A DNA stretch of 64,000 bases from contig JAZKGQ010000022.1 in NCBI GenBank assembly GCA_040385825.1, positions 40,530-104,529 of the forward strand, read 5' to 3'. The number at the start of each line of letters is the position of its first letter. Position 1 is the stretch's first letter. The stretch comes from JANNNF01 sp040385825 (GTDB lineage: Bacteria; Pseudomonadota; Alphaproteobacteria; Rhodobacterales; Rhodobacteraceae). The translations under genes and the position numbers were made by a program. This document shows positions 8,635-16,148 of the stretch, in pieces. The notes beneath the pieces are model-generated. The model was given only the letters and a program-made list of their open reading frames with translations. It was not told where the DNA came from and searched no databases.

Positions 8635-8709
8635 GCGGCGACACCAGGGAGGAGGAGAAGTGTCGCCGCTTTCAGCAAAGACCCTCTGGGAGGAGGTAGA
8701 GGGTCTTGC
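8635..8709 (-). ncRNA. CcsR-like RNA unit 1 (nearest ccaF1)
   Basis: First hairpin: stem 8680-8686/8699-8705 extended by a bulged GCA pairing, with the loop carrying the exact motif. Second hairpin: perfect 10-bp stem 8635-8644/8660-8669 with the exact motif. It starts 7 nt after the DUF1127 stop codon. Both stems differ from the other units. Confidence 0.72.
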
Positions 8710-8716
8710 AGGAAAC

Positions 8717-8932
8717 TTACTTGCCGTAGGCGGCCTGACGGGCCACATCGGCGATCATCGACTTGTGCATGCCCAGGTCGGACAGTTCACGCTCGGACAG
8801 TGCGTTCAGTTCGCGAACGGTCTGGACATAGACGCGGCGCTGGTTCAGCGCGGTCTTGACCGATTTCACCAAAGCGGCGAAGCGATCAGCCAGGCCATTG
8901 GAAGCGACGCGGGTGGAGTTTACATATGCCAT
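8717..8932 (-). CDS. ccaF1: DUF1127 small protein, CcaF1-like RNA-binding protein
   Basis: Small basic protein of 71 residues with the DUF1127 C-terminal signature LNALSERELSDLGMHKSMI. In R. sphaeroides the equivalent protein CcaF1 is co-transcribed with the CcsR RNAs, binds RNA and affects their maturation and wider RNA turnover. The ATG at 8932 (MAYVNSTRVAS) is preceded by GAGG about 10 nt upstream. A TTG nine bases further up is less likely. The array of CCUCCUCCC hairpins starts 7 nt after the TAA. The functional name rests on this synteny plus the domain. Confidence 0.85.
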   Translation of the reverse strand: MAYVNSTRVASNGLADRFAALVKSVKTALNQRRVYVQTVRELNALSERELSDLGMHKSMIADVARQAAYGK

Positions 8933-8991
8933 GTTCTTCAAGCCTCATATTTTCTGGAGCATTGCGGTGTTCTGCTTTGCTGTTAGAGCTA

Positions 8992-9019
8992 ACATGGGGC
9001 AATTGCTGCATCTGCACAA
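8992..9019 (-). promoter_or_regulatory. Candidate heat-shock-sigma-type promoter of ccaF1 and the RNA array
   Basis: On the minus strand TTGTGC (9019-9014) and CCATGT (8997-8992, within GCCCCATGTTA) are 16 nt apart and about 60 nt upstream of the ccaF1 start. The CCAT-type -10 fits RpoH-family promoters, which drive the R. sphaeroides CcsR locus. The assignment is by eye only. Confidence 0.35.
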
Positions 9020-9187
9020 TCCGCCAAGTGGGCAATGCTGCCATGCAGCGCGTGCATGGCTGGCGTTCACGAATTTGTCATGTTTCTTAAGGGGTTCGCT
9101 TGAAATTTGAGCATTTGGTAAACACGGTCTTGCCCTTTCTGGCAAAGCCGCTGACTTTCGGTCGATGAACAGGCGCAGGAGCACAGG

Positions 9188-10261
9188 ATGACGGTGGATC
9201 GGGCAGAGGTGATAGGGGCGCTTGCGCGGATTTCAACCCCGGACGGAGGGACTCTGGTGTCCGGCGACCTGATTCGGGCCTTGTCGGTTGACGGTGGTCT
9301 GGTCCGCTTTGTGATAGAGGCCGCCGACCCCGCCGCGGCGCAGGGGCTGGCGGCGGCGCAGGCGGCGGCCGAGGCGGCGATCCGGGCCTTGCCGGGGGTG
9401 ACGGGCGTGCAGGTGGTGATGACGGCGCATGGCCCCGCGCCCAAGGCAGCCGCCCCCAGCCTGAAGATCGGTCAGCATCCCACCCCGCAGGCGGGCGGGC
9501 CGCAAAAGATTTCGGGCATCGACCGGATCATCGCCATCGCCTCTGGCAAGGGCGGGGTGGGCAAGTCCACGGTATCGTCAAACCTTGCGGTGGCACTGGC
9601 GCGGCAGGGGCGGCGGGTGGGGTTGCTGGACGCTGACATCTATGGCCCCAGCCAGCCGCGCATGATGGGCGTGTCGAGGCGCCCCGCCAGCCCCGACGGC
9701 AAGATCATCGAGCCGCTGGTGGCGCATGGCGTGACGATGATGTCGATTGGCCTGATGCTGAAGGATGACGAGGCCGTCATCTGGCGCGGGCCGATGATCA
9801 TGGGGGCGTTGCAGCAACTGCTGGGGCAGGTGGCCTGGGGGCGGCTGGATGTGCTGATCATCGATCTGCCGCCGGGGACGGGGGATATTCAACTGACCCT
9901 GTGCCAGCGCACGCAACTGACCGGGGCCATCGTCGTGTCCACCCCGCAGGATGTGGCGCTGCTGGATGCGCGCAAGGCGCTGGACATGTTCGTCAAGCTG
10001 AAGACCCCTGTGCTGGGGCTGATCGAGAACATGTCTACCTATATCTGCCAGAACTGCGGTCATGAGGAGCATATCTTCGGCCATGGCGGCGTGGCGGCAG
10101 AGGCGGCCAGGCTGGGCCTGCCGTTTCTGGGGGAATTGCCGCTGAGCCTGGATGTGCGGCTGGCGGGCGATGCTGGCACGCCGGTTGCGGCGGGAACTGG
10201 CGCGCAGGCCGAGGCCTATGCGCGGCTGGCGGCGCGGCTGGTGGCGGGGGGGATGGCCTGA
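9188..10261 (+). CDS. mrp: Mrp/ApbC family iron-sulfur cluster carrier ATPase
   Basis: Cytoplasmic P-loop ATPase that carries and transfers Fe-S clusters to apoproteins. The 357 residues show an N-terminal MIP18/DUF59-type domain (about residues 1-85), the deviant Walker A ASGKGGVGKST near residue 120, LLDADIYGPSQPRM, and the cluster-binding CQNCG near residue 285. The start ATG 9188 has AGGAG upstream. It is divergent from ccaF1. A strong terminator follows 70 nt after the stop, so it is not co-transcribed with the dcw genes. Confidence 0.93.
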   Translation: MTVDRAEVIGALARISTPDGGTLVSGDLIRALSVDGGLVRFVIEAADPAAAQGLAAAQAAAEAAIRALPGVTGVQVVMTAHGPAPKAAAPSLKIGQHPTPQAGGPQKISGIDRIIAIASGKGGVGKSTVSSNLAVALARQGRRVGLLDADIYGPSQPRMMGVSRRPASPDGKIIEPLVAHGVTMMSIGLMLKDDEAVIWRGPMIMGALQQLLGQVAWGRLDVLIIDLPPGTGDIQLTLCQRTQLTGAIVVSTPQDVALLDARKALDMFVKLKTPVLGLIENMSTYICQNCGHEEHIFGHGGVAAEAARLGLPFLGELPLSLDVRLAGDAGTPVAAGTGAQAEAYARLAARLVAGGMA

Positions 10262-10318
10262 GGCGGGATGGGCGAACCCTGCTGGCGCAGGGACCGCCCA
10301 TCCTGCGAATCACGGGGT

Positions 10319-10333
10319 TGGGAAATTATGGGA
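10319..10333 (+). promoter_or_regulatory. TGGGA-N5-TGGGA repeat (MraZ-type box, copy 1)
   Basis: TGGGA at 10319-10323 and 10329-10333 are separated by AATTA. MraZ of E. coli is known to bind direct TGGGN repeats with 5-nt spacers. This copy abuts the mrp terminator about 570 nt upstream of mraZ, so its role is doubtful. Confidence 0.35.
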
Positions 10334-10360
10334 AAGCCGGGGTGAACGCCCCGGCTTTTT
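10333..10360 (+). terminator. Rho-independent terminator of mrp
   Basis: A perfect 10-bp stem (10333-10342 with 10349-10358) with loop TGAACG ends in TTTTT. Confidence 0.88.
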
Positions 10361-10431
10361 GGTTTCTGGCGGGGGAATCGCTGGATTCCAAGGGGCGGTG
10401 GTCTGCGGGACTGTCTGGCCGCAAAATAATT

Positions 10432-10446
10432 TGGGAAATTATGGGA
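10432..10446 (+). promoter_or_regulatory. TGGGA-N5-TGGGA repeat (MraZ-type box, copy 2)
   Basis: TGGGA at 10432-10436 and 10442-10446 with the same AATTA spacer as copy 1. The 16-nt identity between the two sites (TTGGGAAATTATGGGA) suggests duplication. Confidence 0.4.
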
Positions 10447-10458
10447 GCCGGTGAGGGC

Positions 10459-10534
10459 GGGATCACGCCACCATATCTAGCGGCTCACAGCGCCGTGATC
10501 CCTAGGGATTGCTTTGTGAGCAGAGTTATCCACA
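10459..10534 (+). promoter_or_regulatory. Nested palindromes and a perfect DnaA box upstream of mraZ
   Basis: GGGATCACG (10459-10467) pairs with CGTGATCCC (10494-10502). GCTCACA (10483-10489) pairs with TGTGAGC (10515-10521). The centre is the perfect palindrome ATCCCTAGGGAT (10498-10509). The first two pairings overlap and exclude each other. A perfect DnaA box TTATCCACA follows at 10526-10534. Function is unknown; possible roles are replication-coupled control of the dcw promoter or alternative RNA folds. Confidence 0.4.
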
Positions 10535-10582
10535 CAAGATACGGGGTTTGGGCTGGGTGGCGGACAAGATATGGCCCCCGTT

Positions 10583-10617
10583 GCCCAAAGATTTCCGTTG
10601 CTTCCCACGAAATCCCA
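10583..10617 (-). promoter_or_regulatory. Four-fold 10-nt-period repeat, probable MraZ operator of the dcw promoter
   Basis: On the minus strand the boxes TGGGA (10617-10613), TGGGA (10607-10603), CGGAA (10597-10593) and TGGGC (10587-10583) are each separated by exactly 5 nt. Three of the four match the TGGGN half-site known for MraZ. It lies about 285 nt upstream of mraZ, where the dcw promoter is expected. I could not identify a convincing -10/-35 pair by eye. Confidence 0.5.
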
Positions 10618-10619
10618 TG

Positions 10620-10850
10620 GCATCCCTTTCTTACGAAGACTGAAACGGGCAAAACAAAAACGCTGGGGCAGCATCAAGACCCCGAACAAGGCGATAAGGC
10701 AGGCTCATACAGGCAGCCCATTTCAGAATAAGACGACAAGATCCACGGCGCGGGCGAGCAGACATCTCCCCCAGGTGGCACGCGCAGAGGACGCCCAGCG
10801 ATGGGACAAAGGCGGATCGGGCAGTGGCAGCCGCTCGATCCGCCTGTTTT
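10620..10850 (+). ncRNA. Candidate UpsM-like leader RNA ending at a terminator before mraZ
   Basis: R. sphaeroides makes a ~200-nt RNA, UpsM, from the mraZ leader by premature termination. Here the leader has no gene from the operator region to mraZ and ends in a strong terminator (10810-10850), so the same architecture is present. The 5' end given here is only a guess, set just after the MraZ-type boxes. Sequence similarity to UpsM could not be checked. Confidence 0.5.
10810..10850 (+). terminator. Terminator/attenuator in the mraZ leader
   Basis: A perfect 10-bp stem (10810-10819 with 10836-10845) is followed by GTTTTCG. It lies 50 nt upstream of the mraZ start, so dcw expression must read through it. 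Confidence 0.8.
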
Positions 10851-10900
10851 CGTTCTAAGGGGTGTGTTTGGCAAGTAACTTGAAGGGCCGGTAAAGGCAA

Positions 10901-11410
10901 ATGTCCGAGGCATTCAGAGGCGAGTTCTACCAGAAGGTAGACAGCAAGGCGCGGGTTTCGATCCCGGCAGCCTTGCGGCGCGTTCTGGAAGCCGACGATC
11001 CGGCATCGGCCGACTTTCCCCGCCCGCGGCTGTACATGGTCTATGGCGGCAAATCCCGCAACTTCGTCGAATGCTATTCCAAGGTCGGGGCCGATGCGCT
11101 TTCGGCGCAGATCGAGGCGATGGAACTGGGGTCGGTCGACCGCATCCGCGCCGAACGTGACCTGATCAGCCGGTCCGCCATGGTCGAGATCGAACCCGAT
11201 GGCCGCATCGTCCTGCCGCCCAAGGTACGGGAAAAGATGGGGTTTCTGGGCGATGATCTGGCAGGCGGCGGCGAGGCCGCCTTTGCGGGTTTCACCAACC
11301 GTTTCCGCCTGTATCGCCGCGAAGTCTATGATGCCGAACTGGCGGAAGACGACGAGGATGACGGCATCGACCCGCTGGCGCTGGTCGGCAGGCATGCACG
11401 GGCGGGCTGA
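10901..11410 (+). CDS. mraZ: Transcriptional regulator MraZ
   Basis: Ring-forming AbrB-like DNA-binding protein that controls the dcw cluster and often represses its own operon. The 169 residues contain the two SpoVT/AbrB-like repeats with DSKARVSIP (near residue 12) and EPDGRIVLP (near residue 97). The acidic tail (DDEDDG) is somewhat long. It is the first gene of the dcw cluster; rsmH starts one base after its TGA. TGGGN repeats upstream are candidate sites for this protein. Confidence 0.95.
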   Translation: MSEAFRGEFYQKVDSKARVSIPAALRRVLEADDPASADFPRPRLYMVYGGKSRNFVECYSKVGADALSAQIEAMELGSVDRIRAERDLISRSAMVEIEPDGRIVLPPKVREKMGFLGDDLAGGGEAAFAGFTNRFRLYRREVYDAELAEDDEDDGIDPLALVGRHARAG

Positions 11411-11411
11411 C

Positions 11412-12485
11412 ATGGCCCAGTCGAAACGCCCGAAACGCCCCGAACGCCCTGCAATTCCTGACGCTGAACGCGCGCCCCATACCCCTGTTCTGTTGCGCCC
11501 CATTCTGGCGGCCGTGGCCCCGGTGTCGGGGGTGTGGCTGGACGGCACTTTTGGCGCGGGGGGCTATGCGCGCGGGTTGCTGGACGCCGGGGCTGCCTGT
11601 GTGATCGGGGTGGACCGCGACCCGCTGGCGCTGGAGATGGCGGCGGCCTGGGCGCCCGAGTATGGCGACAGGTTGCGGCTGGTGCAGGGCACGTTTTCGC
11701 TGCTGGACAGCTATGCCGACACCCCGCTGGACGGGGTGGTGCTGGACCTTGGCGTGTCGTCGATGCAGATTGATCAGGCCGCACGCGGGTTTTCCTTCAT
11801 GAAGGACGGCCCGCTGGACATGCGGATGAGCCAGTCCGGCGACAGCGCCGCCGATCTGGTGAACACGTCAGACGAGGCGCATCTGGCCGATATTCTGTAC
11901 CTGTACGGCGAGGAGCACGCCTCGCGCCGCATCGCCCGCAGCATCGTGGCGGCCCGCGCAGAGGAGCCGATCACCACCACCCTGCGGCTGGCCGAGATCA
12001 TCGCCAAATGCCTGCCGCGCCCGAAACCGGGGCAAAGCCACCCCGCCACCCGCAGCTTTCAGGCCATCCGCATCGCGGTGAACGCCGAATTTGCCGAACT
12101 GACGGCGGGGCTGGCTGCGGCGGAACGCGCGCTGAGGCCGGGCGGTGTGCTGGCCGTCGTGACCTTCCACAGCCTGGAGGACCGCATCGTCAAGCGGTAT
12201 CTGCAACTGGCTTCGGGGGCCGAGGCCAACACCAACCGCTACGCCCCCGCCCGCGCCGATACCACGGCGCGCTTTACGCTGGTGAACAAGCGCGCCATCG
12301 GGCCGGACGATCAGGAACTGCTTGAGAACCCCCGCGCGCGGTCGGCCAAACTGCGCATCGCCACCCGTACCGACGTGCCTGCTGCGCTGTTGGACGACAC
12401 CGACCTTGCCGTGCCGCAATTTGCCAAATCCCACGGCATCAAGCCGCATTACACCAAGCCTTCCCCAACGAAAGGACGCCGCTGA
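11412..12485 (+). CDS. rsmH: 16S rRNA m4C1402 methyltransferase RsmH
   Basis: SAM-dependent N4-methyltransferase acting on C1402 of 16S rRNA (formerly MraW). The 357 residues include HTPVLL, the SAM-binding DGTFGAGGYARG, DLGVSSMQID, MRMSQSG and, near the C-terminus, FHSLEDRIVK. The frame is open further upstream inside mraZ, but the ATG at 11412 right after the mraZ stop gives the family N-terminus. Confidence 0.96.
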   Translation: MAQSKRPKRPERPAIPDAERAPHTPVLLRPILAAVAPVSGVWLDGTFGAGGYARGLLDAGAACVIGVDRDPLALEMAAAWAPEYGDRLRLVQGTFSLLDSYADTPLDGVVLDLGVSSMQIDQAARGFSFMKDGPLDMRMSQSGDSAADLVNTSDEAHLADILYLYGEEHASRRIARSIVAARAEEPITTTLRLAEIIAKCLPRPKPGQSHPATRSFQAIRIAVNAEFAELTAGLAAAERALRPGGVLAVVTFHSLEDRIVKRYLQLASGAEANTNRYAPARADTTARFTLVNKRAIGPDDQELLENPRARSAKLRIATRTDVPAALLDDTDLAVPQFAKSHGIKPHYTKPSPTKGRR

Positions 12486-12486
12486 C

Positions 12487-12837
12487 ATGCGCCCCGTGAT
12501 CTTTGTCCTGACCTTTCTTGCTGTCATTGCCCTTGGCTTCTGGGCCTACCGCGAGAATTACGCGACCCAGACCGCGCTGAAAGAGGTCAAGACCCTGCAA
12601 ATCACCATCGCAGACCTGCGCGAGGCCCTGTCCGTGCAGCGTGCCGAATGGGCCTATCTGAACCGCCCCGACCGGCTGCGCGAACTGGCGGGGCTGAATT
12701 TTGACCGTCTGGGGTTGCTGCCGCTGGAACCCGGTCAGTTCAGCCAGCCGGCCTCCATCGGCTATCCTGCGCCGGACCTGCCGGACATCTCGGCTGCGGT
12801 CGATGTGCAAGGCATGCAAGGGGAGAATGACCTGTGA
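12487..12837 (+). CDS. ftsL: Cell division protein FtsL
   Basis: Small bitopic membrane protein of the divisome that links FtsQ/FtsB to FtsW/FtsI. The 116 residues begin with a transmembrane helix (RPVIFVLTFLAVIALGFWAY), followed by a coiled-coil-like stretch and the NRPDRLRELAG motif typical of alphaproteobacterial FtsL. It starts one base after rsmH and overlaps ftsI by 4 nt (GTGA). Confidence 0.9.
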   Translation: MRPVIFVLTFLAVIALGFWAYRENYATQTALKEVKTLQITIADLREALSVQRAEWAYLNRPDRLRELAGLNFDRLGLLPLEPGQFSQPASIGYPAPDLPDISAAVDVQGMQGENDL

Positions 12838-14624
12838 CACGCACGCCGCTGCGCCCTCTGGCCCGTATTCTTTCCGCCCGGCAGAAGGGCGAAAACCCCG
12901 ACAGCATCGAACGCGAGAACCTGCGCCTGCGCCAGGAGGTGATGCGCGACCGCGCGCGCGGGCGGGCAGAGTTCCGGTTGCTGGTGCTGACCGTCGGGTT
13001 TTTCGTGGTGTTTACCGCCATCGGTGCGCGCATGGGCCTGCTGGCCGCATCCCAGCCGATGGAGCCGCTGGCCTCGGCGCCGGGGGCGGAAATCACCGCG
13101 CAGCGCGCCGACATCACCGACCGCAATGGCCGGGTGCTGGCCACCAACATGACCACCAATTCGCTGTATGCCCAGCCCAAGGACATGGTCGATCCGGCCC
13201 GCGCGGCCAGGCAGCTGGCACTGATCTTCCCCGAGTTGAAGGAAGATGACCTGCTGCGCCGCTTTACCGACGGGCGCAGTTTCATGTGGGTGCGCAAGGT
13301 GTTGTCGCCCGAACAGATGCAGCAGGTGCATGACATCGGCGATCCGGGCCTGCTGTTTGGCCCGCGCGAGATGCGGCTTTACCCCAACGGCCAGTTGGCC
13401 GCGCATGTTCTGGGCGGGGCGTCTTTTGGTGCCGAAGGCGTGAACTCGGCCGAGGTGATCGGCACCGCAGGGGTGGAAAAGGCGATGGACGCGCGGCTGC
13501 GCGACCCGGCGCAGGGTGGCACGCCGCTGGCACTGTCGATCGACCTGACCATTCAGGCGACGGTCGAGGACGTGCTGAGTGCCGGCATGATGATGATGAA
13601 CGCCAAGGCCGCCGCCGCCATTCTGATGGATGTGAACACCGGCGAGATCATCAGCCTTGCCTCGCTGCCCAGCTTTGATCCCAATGACCGCCCCAGCCCG
13701 ATCACCGCCAAGGGTGCCGATCCCGGCGACAGCCCGCTGTTCAACCGGGCGGTGCAGGGGCTGTATGAACTGGGGTCGACCTACAAGATCTTTGCCGCAG
13801 CCCAGTTGATGGAACTGGGCCTTGCCACGCCTGAAACGCTGATCAACACCAGCAGCCTTGTCGTGGGGCGCAAGCGGATCGGCGAATTCGAGGGCAAGAG
13901 CTATGGTCCCACCAAAACCCTGTCCGAGGTGATCGAAGTCTCGTCGAACATCGGCACCGGGCATGTTGCGCTGATGATCGGTGGCCTGCGTCAGCAGGTG
14001 TTTCTGGAATCGCTCGGCCTGTTGTCGCCCTCGCCGGTCGAGTTGATCGAGGCCCCCGGCGCAAAACCGCTGCGCCCCAAGAAATGGCCCGACATCGTTA
14101 CGGTGACCGCATCCTTCGGGCATGGCATTTCGTCCAGCCCGCTGAACCTTGCCGCCGCCTATTCGGCGATTGCCAATGGTGGCGTGATGATCAAGCCGAC
14201 CTTGATCAAGCGCGATGGCCCGACCACGGGCACCCGCGTCATGCGCGAGGAGACGGCGAACAACGCGGTCGCCATGCTGCGCCGCGTGGTCACCAACGGC
14301 ACCGCCAGCCTGGGCGAGGTTCCGGGCTATCAGGTGGCAGGCAAGACCGGCACCGCCGACAAGCCCAAACCGGGCGGCGGCTATTATGAGGACAAGGTGG
14401 TGAACACCTTTGCCTCGATGTTCCCGGCCAGTGACCCGAAATATGTGCTGATCGTGACGCTGGATGAACCGGTCGAAACCTCGGGGCCAAAGCCGCGTCG
14501 CACCGCAGGCTGGACCGCGGTTCCGGTGGCGGCCGAGATCGTGCGCCGCGTGGCCCCGCTGATGGGCATGGCACCAGTGGTTGAACCCCCCCCGGTGGAT
14601 ACGATAACAGCCGTCAAACAGTAA
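12834..14624 (+). CDS. ftsI: Septal peptidoglycan transpeptidase FtsI (PBP3)
   Basis: Class B penicillin-binding protein that crosslinks septal peptidoglycan. At 596 residues it has a cytoplasmic N-tail, one transmembrane segment (about residues 45-65), the PBP dimerisation domain, and a transpeptidase domain with the serine motif STYK (Ser315 by codon count), SSN and KTGT. The GTG start overlaps the ftsL stop, so translation is probably coupled. Confidence 0.96.
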   Translation: MTRTPLRPLARILSARQKGENPDSIERENLRLRQEVMRDRARGRAEFRLLVLTVGFFVVFTAIGARMGLLAASQPMEPLASAPGAEITAQRADITDRNGRVLATNMTTNSLYAQPKDMVDPARAARQLALIFPELKEDDLLRRFTDGRSFMWVRKVLSPEQMQQVHDIGDPGLLFGPREMRLYPNGQLAAHVLGGASFGAEGVNSAEVIGTAGVEKAMDARLRDPAQGGTPLALSIDLTIQATVEDVLSAGMMMMNAKAAAAILMDVNTGEIISLASLPSFDPNDRPSPITAKGADPGDSPLFNRAVQGLYELGSTYKIFAAAQLMELGLATPETLINTSSLVVGRKRIGEFEGKSYGPTKTLSEVIEVSSNIGTGHVALMIGGLRQQVFLESLGLLSPSPVELIEAPGAKPLRPKKWPDIVTVTASFGHGISSSPLNLAAAYSAIANGGVMIKPTLIKRDGPTTGTRVMREETANNAVAMLRRVVTNGTASLGEVPGYQVAGKTGTADKPKPGGGYYEDKVVNTFASMFPASDPKYVLIVTLDEPVETSGPKPRRTAGWTAVPVAAEIVRRVAPLMGMAPVVEPPPVDTITAVKQ

Positions 14625-14642
14625 GGTGCAAGGGACGGGGCC

Positions 14643-16148
14643 ATGGCGAACGCAGCGACAGGTCGGGCAAGACGGCTATCTGATCTGGGCCTGACCGCCC
14701 GGCCCGGCAACGGGCGCGACCGCGACCCCGCCCTGTCGGGGATCACCGTCGACAGCCGGGCGGTGCGGGCCGGCATGCTGTTTGCAGCCCTTCCGGGCGT
14801 GCGGGTGCATGGGGCCAGCTTTATCGCCACAGCACTGGCGCAGGGGGCAGCGGCCATCCTGACCGATGCGGCGGGCGCGCGGCTGGCCGCCGATGTGCTG
14901 GCCGACACTGACGCCGCCCTGATCGTGGCCGAGGACGCCCGCGAGGCCCTGGCCTACGCATCGGCCCTGTGGTTCGGCGCGCAGCCCGAAACCATGGTGG
15001 CCATCACCGGCACCAATGGCAAGACATCGGTGGCGACCTTCACCCGGCAGATATGGATGGCCCTTGGGCATGCGGCCATCAACATCGGCACCACCGGGGT
15101 CGAAGGTGCCTGGGCCGCACCTTCCGCGCACACCACCCCCGACCCGATCACCCTGCACGCCATGCTGGCCGCCGCCGCCGGGGCAGGGGTCACCCATGCC
15201 GCGATGGAGGCATCATCCCACGGGCTGGACCAGCGCCGGATGGACGGGGTCCGGCTGGTGGCGGCGGGGTTCACCAACCTCACGCAGGATCATCTGGACT
15301 ACCACCACACGATGGAGGCCTATTTCCACGCCAAGGCCGCCCTGTTCACCCGTGCCCTGCCACAAGACGGCGTGGCGGTCATCAACCTGAACGGCGCGCG
15401 TGGTCCCGATCTTGCCAGCCTTGCGCAGGCGCGCGGTTTGCGCTGCCTGACCGTGGGCCATGGCGAAGGGGCCGATCTGCGCCTGCTGAACCAGCGCTAT
15501 GATGCCACCGGGCAGGATCTGCGGTTCCAGTGGCAGGGCCAGCCGCATCAGGTGCGGCTGAACCTGATCGGCGGCTTTCAGGCCGAGAATGTGGCGGTGG
15601 CCGCCGGTCTGGTGATCGCGGCGGGCGAGGATGCCGCGCGGGTCTTTGCCGTTCTGCCGGCCCTGACCGGGGTGCGGGGCCGCATGCAGCTTGCCGCCAC
15701 CCGGCGCAACGGGGCTGCGGTGTTCGTCGATTACGCCCATACGCCCGACGCCATCGAAACCGCCCTGCGCGCGCTGCGCCCGCATGTGCTGGGCCGGGTG
15801 ATCGTGGTGTTCGGTGCAGGCGGCGACCGCGACCGCACCAAGCGCCCGCTGATGGGGGCTGCGGCGCGCGACAATGCCGATGTGCTGTATGTGACCGATG
15901 ACAACCCCCGGTCCGAAGACCCGGCCGCGATCCGCGCCGAGGTGATGGCCGCCTGTCCGGCCGCGCATGACGTGGGCGACCGGGCCGAGGCGATCCTGCG
16001 CGCCGTGGATGCGGCCCAGCCCGGCGATGCCGTGCTGGTGGCAGGCAAGGGCCACGAAAGCGGTCAGGTGATCAAGGGCGACATCTATCCCTTTGACGAT
16101 GTGGAACAGGCCAGCGTGGCGGTCGCAGCGCTTGACGGGGTGATCTGA
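14643..16148 (+). CDS. murE: UDP-MurNAc-L-Ala-D-Glu:meso-diaminopimelate ligase MurE
   Basis: Cytoplasmic Mur ligase adding the third stem-peptide residue to the lipid II precursor. The 501 residues carry the ATP-binding ITGTNGKTS, the NLTQDHLDYH motif, and DDNPRSEDP, in which DNPR indicates meso-diaminopimelate rather than lysine. The stop overlaps the murF start (TGATG). Confidence 0.96.
   Translation: MANAATGRARRLSDLGLTARPGNGRDRDPALSGITVDSRAVRAGMLFAALPGVRVHGASFIATALAQGAAAILTDAAGARLAADVLADTDAALIVAEDAREALAYASALWFGAQPETMVAITGTNGKTSVATFTRQIWMALGHAAINIGTTGVEGAWAAPSAHTTPDPITLHAMLAAAAGAGVTHAAMEASSHGLDQRRMDGVRLVAAGFTNLTQDHLDYHHTMEAYFHAKAALFTRALPQDGVAVINLNGARGPDLASLAQARGLRCLTVGHGEGADLRLLNQRYDATGQDLRFQWQGQPHQVRLNLIGGFQAENVAVAAGLVIAAGEDAARVFAVLPALTGVRGRMQLAATRRNGAAVFVDYAHTPDAIETALRALRPHVLGRVIVVFGAGGDRDRTKRPLMGAAARDNADVLYVTDDNPRSEDPAAIRAEVMAACPAAHDVGDRAEAILRAVDAAQPGDAVLVAGKGHESGQVIKGDIYPFDDVEQASVAVAALDGVI

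Larger units (their letters stand above)
8120..8709 (-). repeat. Array of twelve hairpins with CCUCCUCCC loops (CcsR/'cuckoo' RNA array)
   Basis: On the minus strand twelve stem-loops each expose CCUCCUCCC or a one- or two-base variant in the loop. The plus strand shows GGGAGGAGG in 9 of 12; the three variants are at 8133-8142, 8173-8183 and 8253-8265, at the distal end. Stems differ in sequence but stay paired, for example 8122-8132/8143-8153 (11 bp perfect) and 8635-8644/8660-8669 (10 bp perfect). They fall into six two-hairpin units spaced about 100 nt apart. The array begins directly downstream of a DUF1127 gene. This is the layout of CcsR1-4 of Rhodobacter sphaeroides, where four such RNAs are co-transcribed with ccaF1 and processed from the precursor. 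Six units is an expansion relative to that species. Confidence 0.85.

Noticed and set aside
8120..8709. CRISPR array
   Set aside because: The repeated units are palindromic with variable stems and constant loops, spacers are irregular and partly similar to one another, and no cas genes are near.
10500..10540. Origin of replication suggested by the perfect DnaA box
   Set aside because: Only one consensus box, no AT-rich unwinding tract, and no dnaA, parAB or gidA context.
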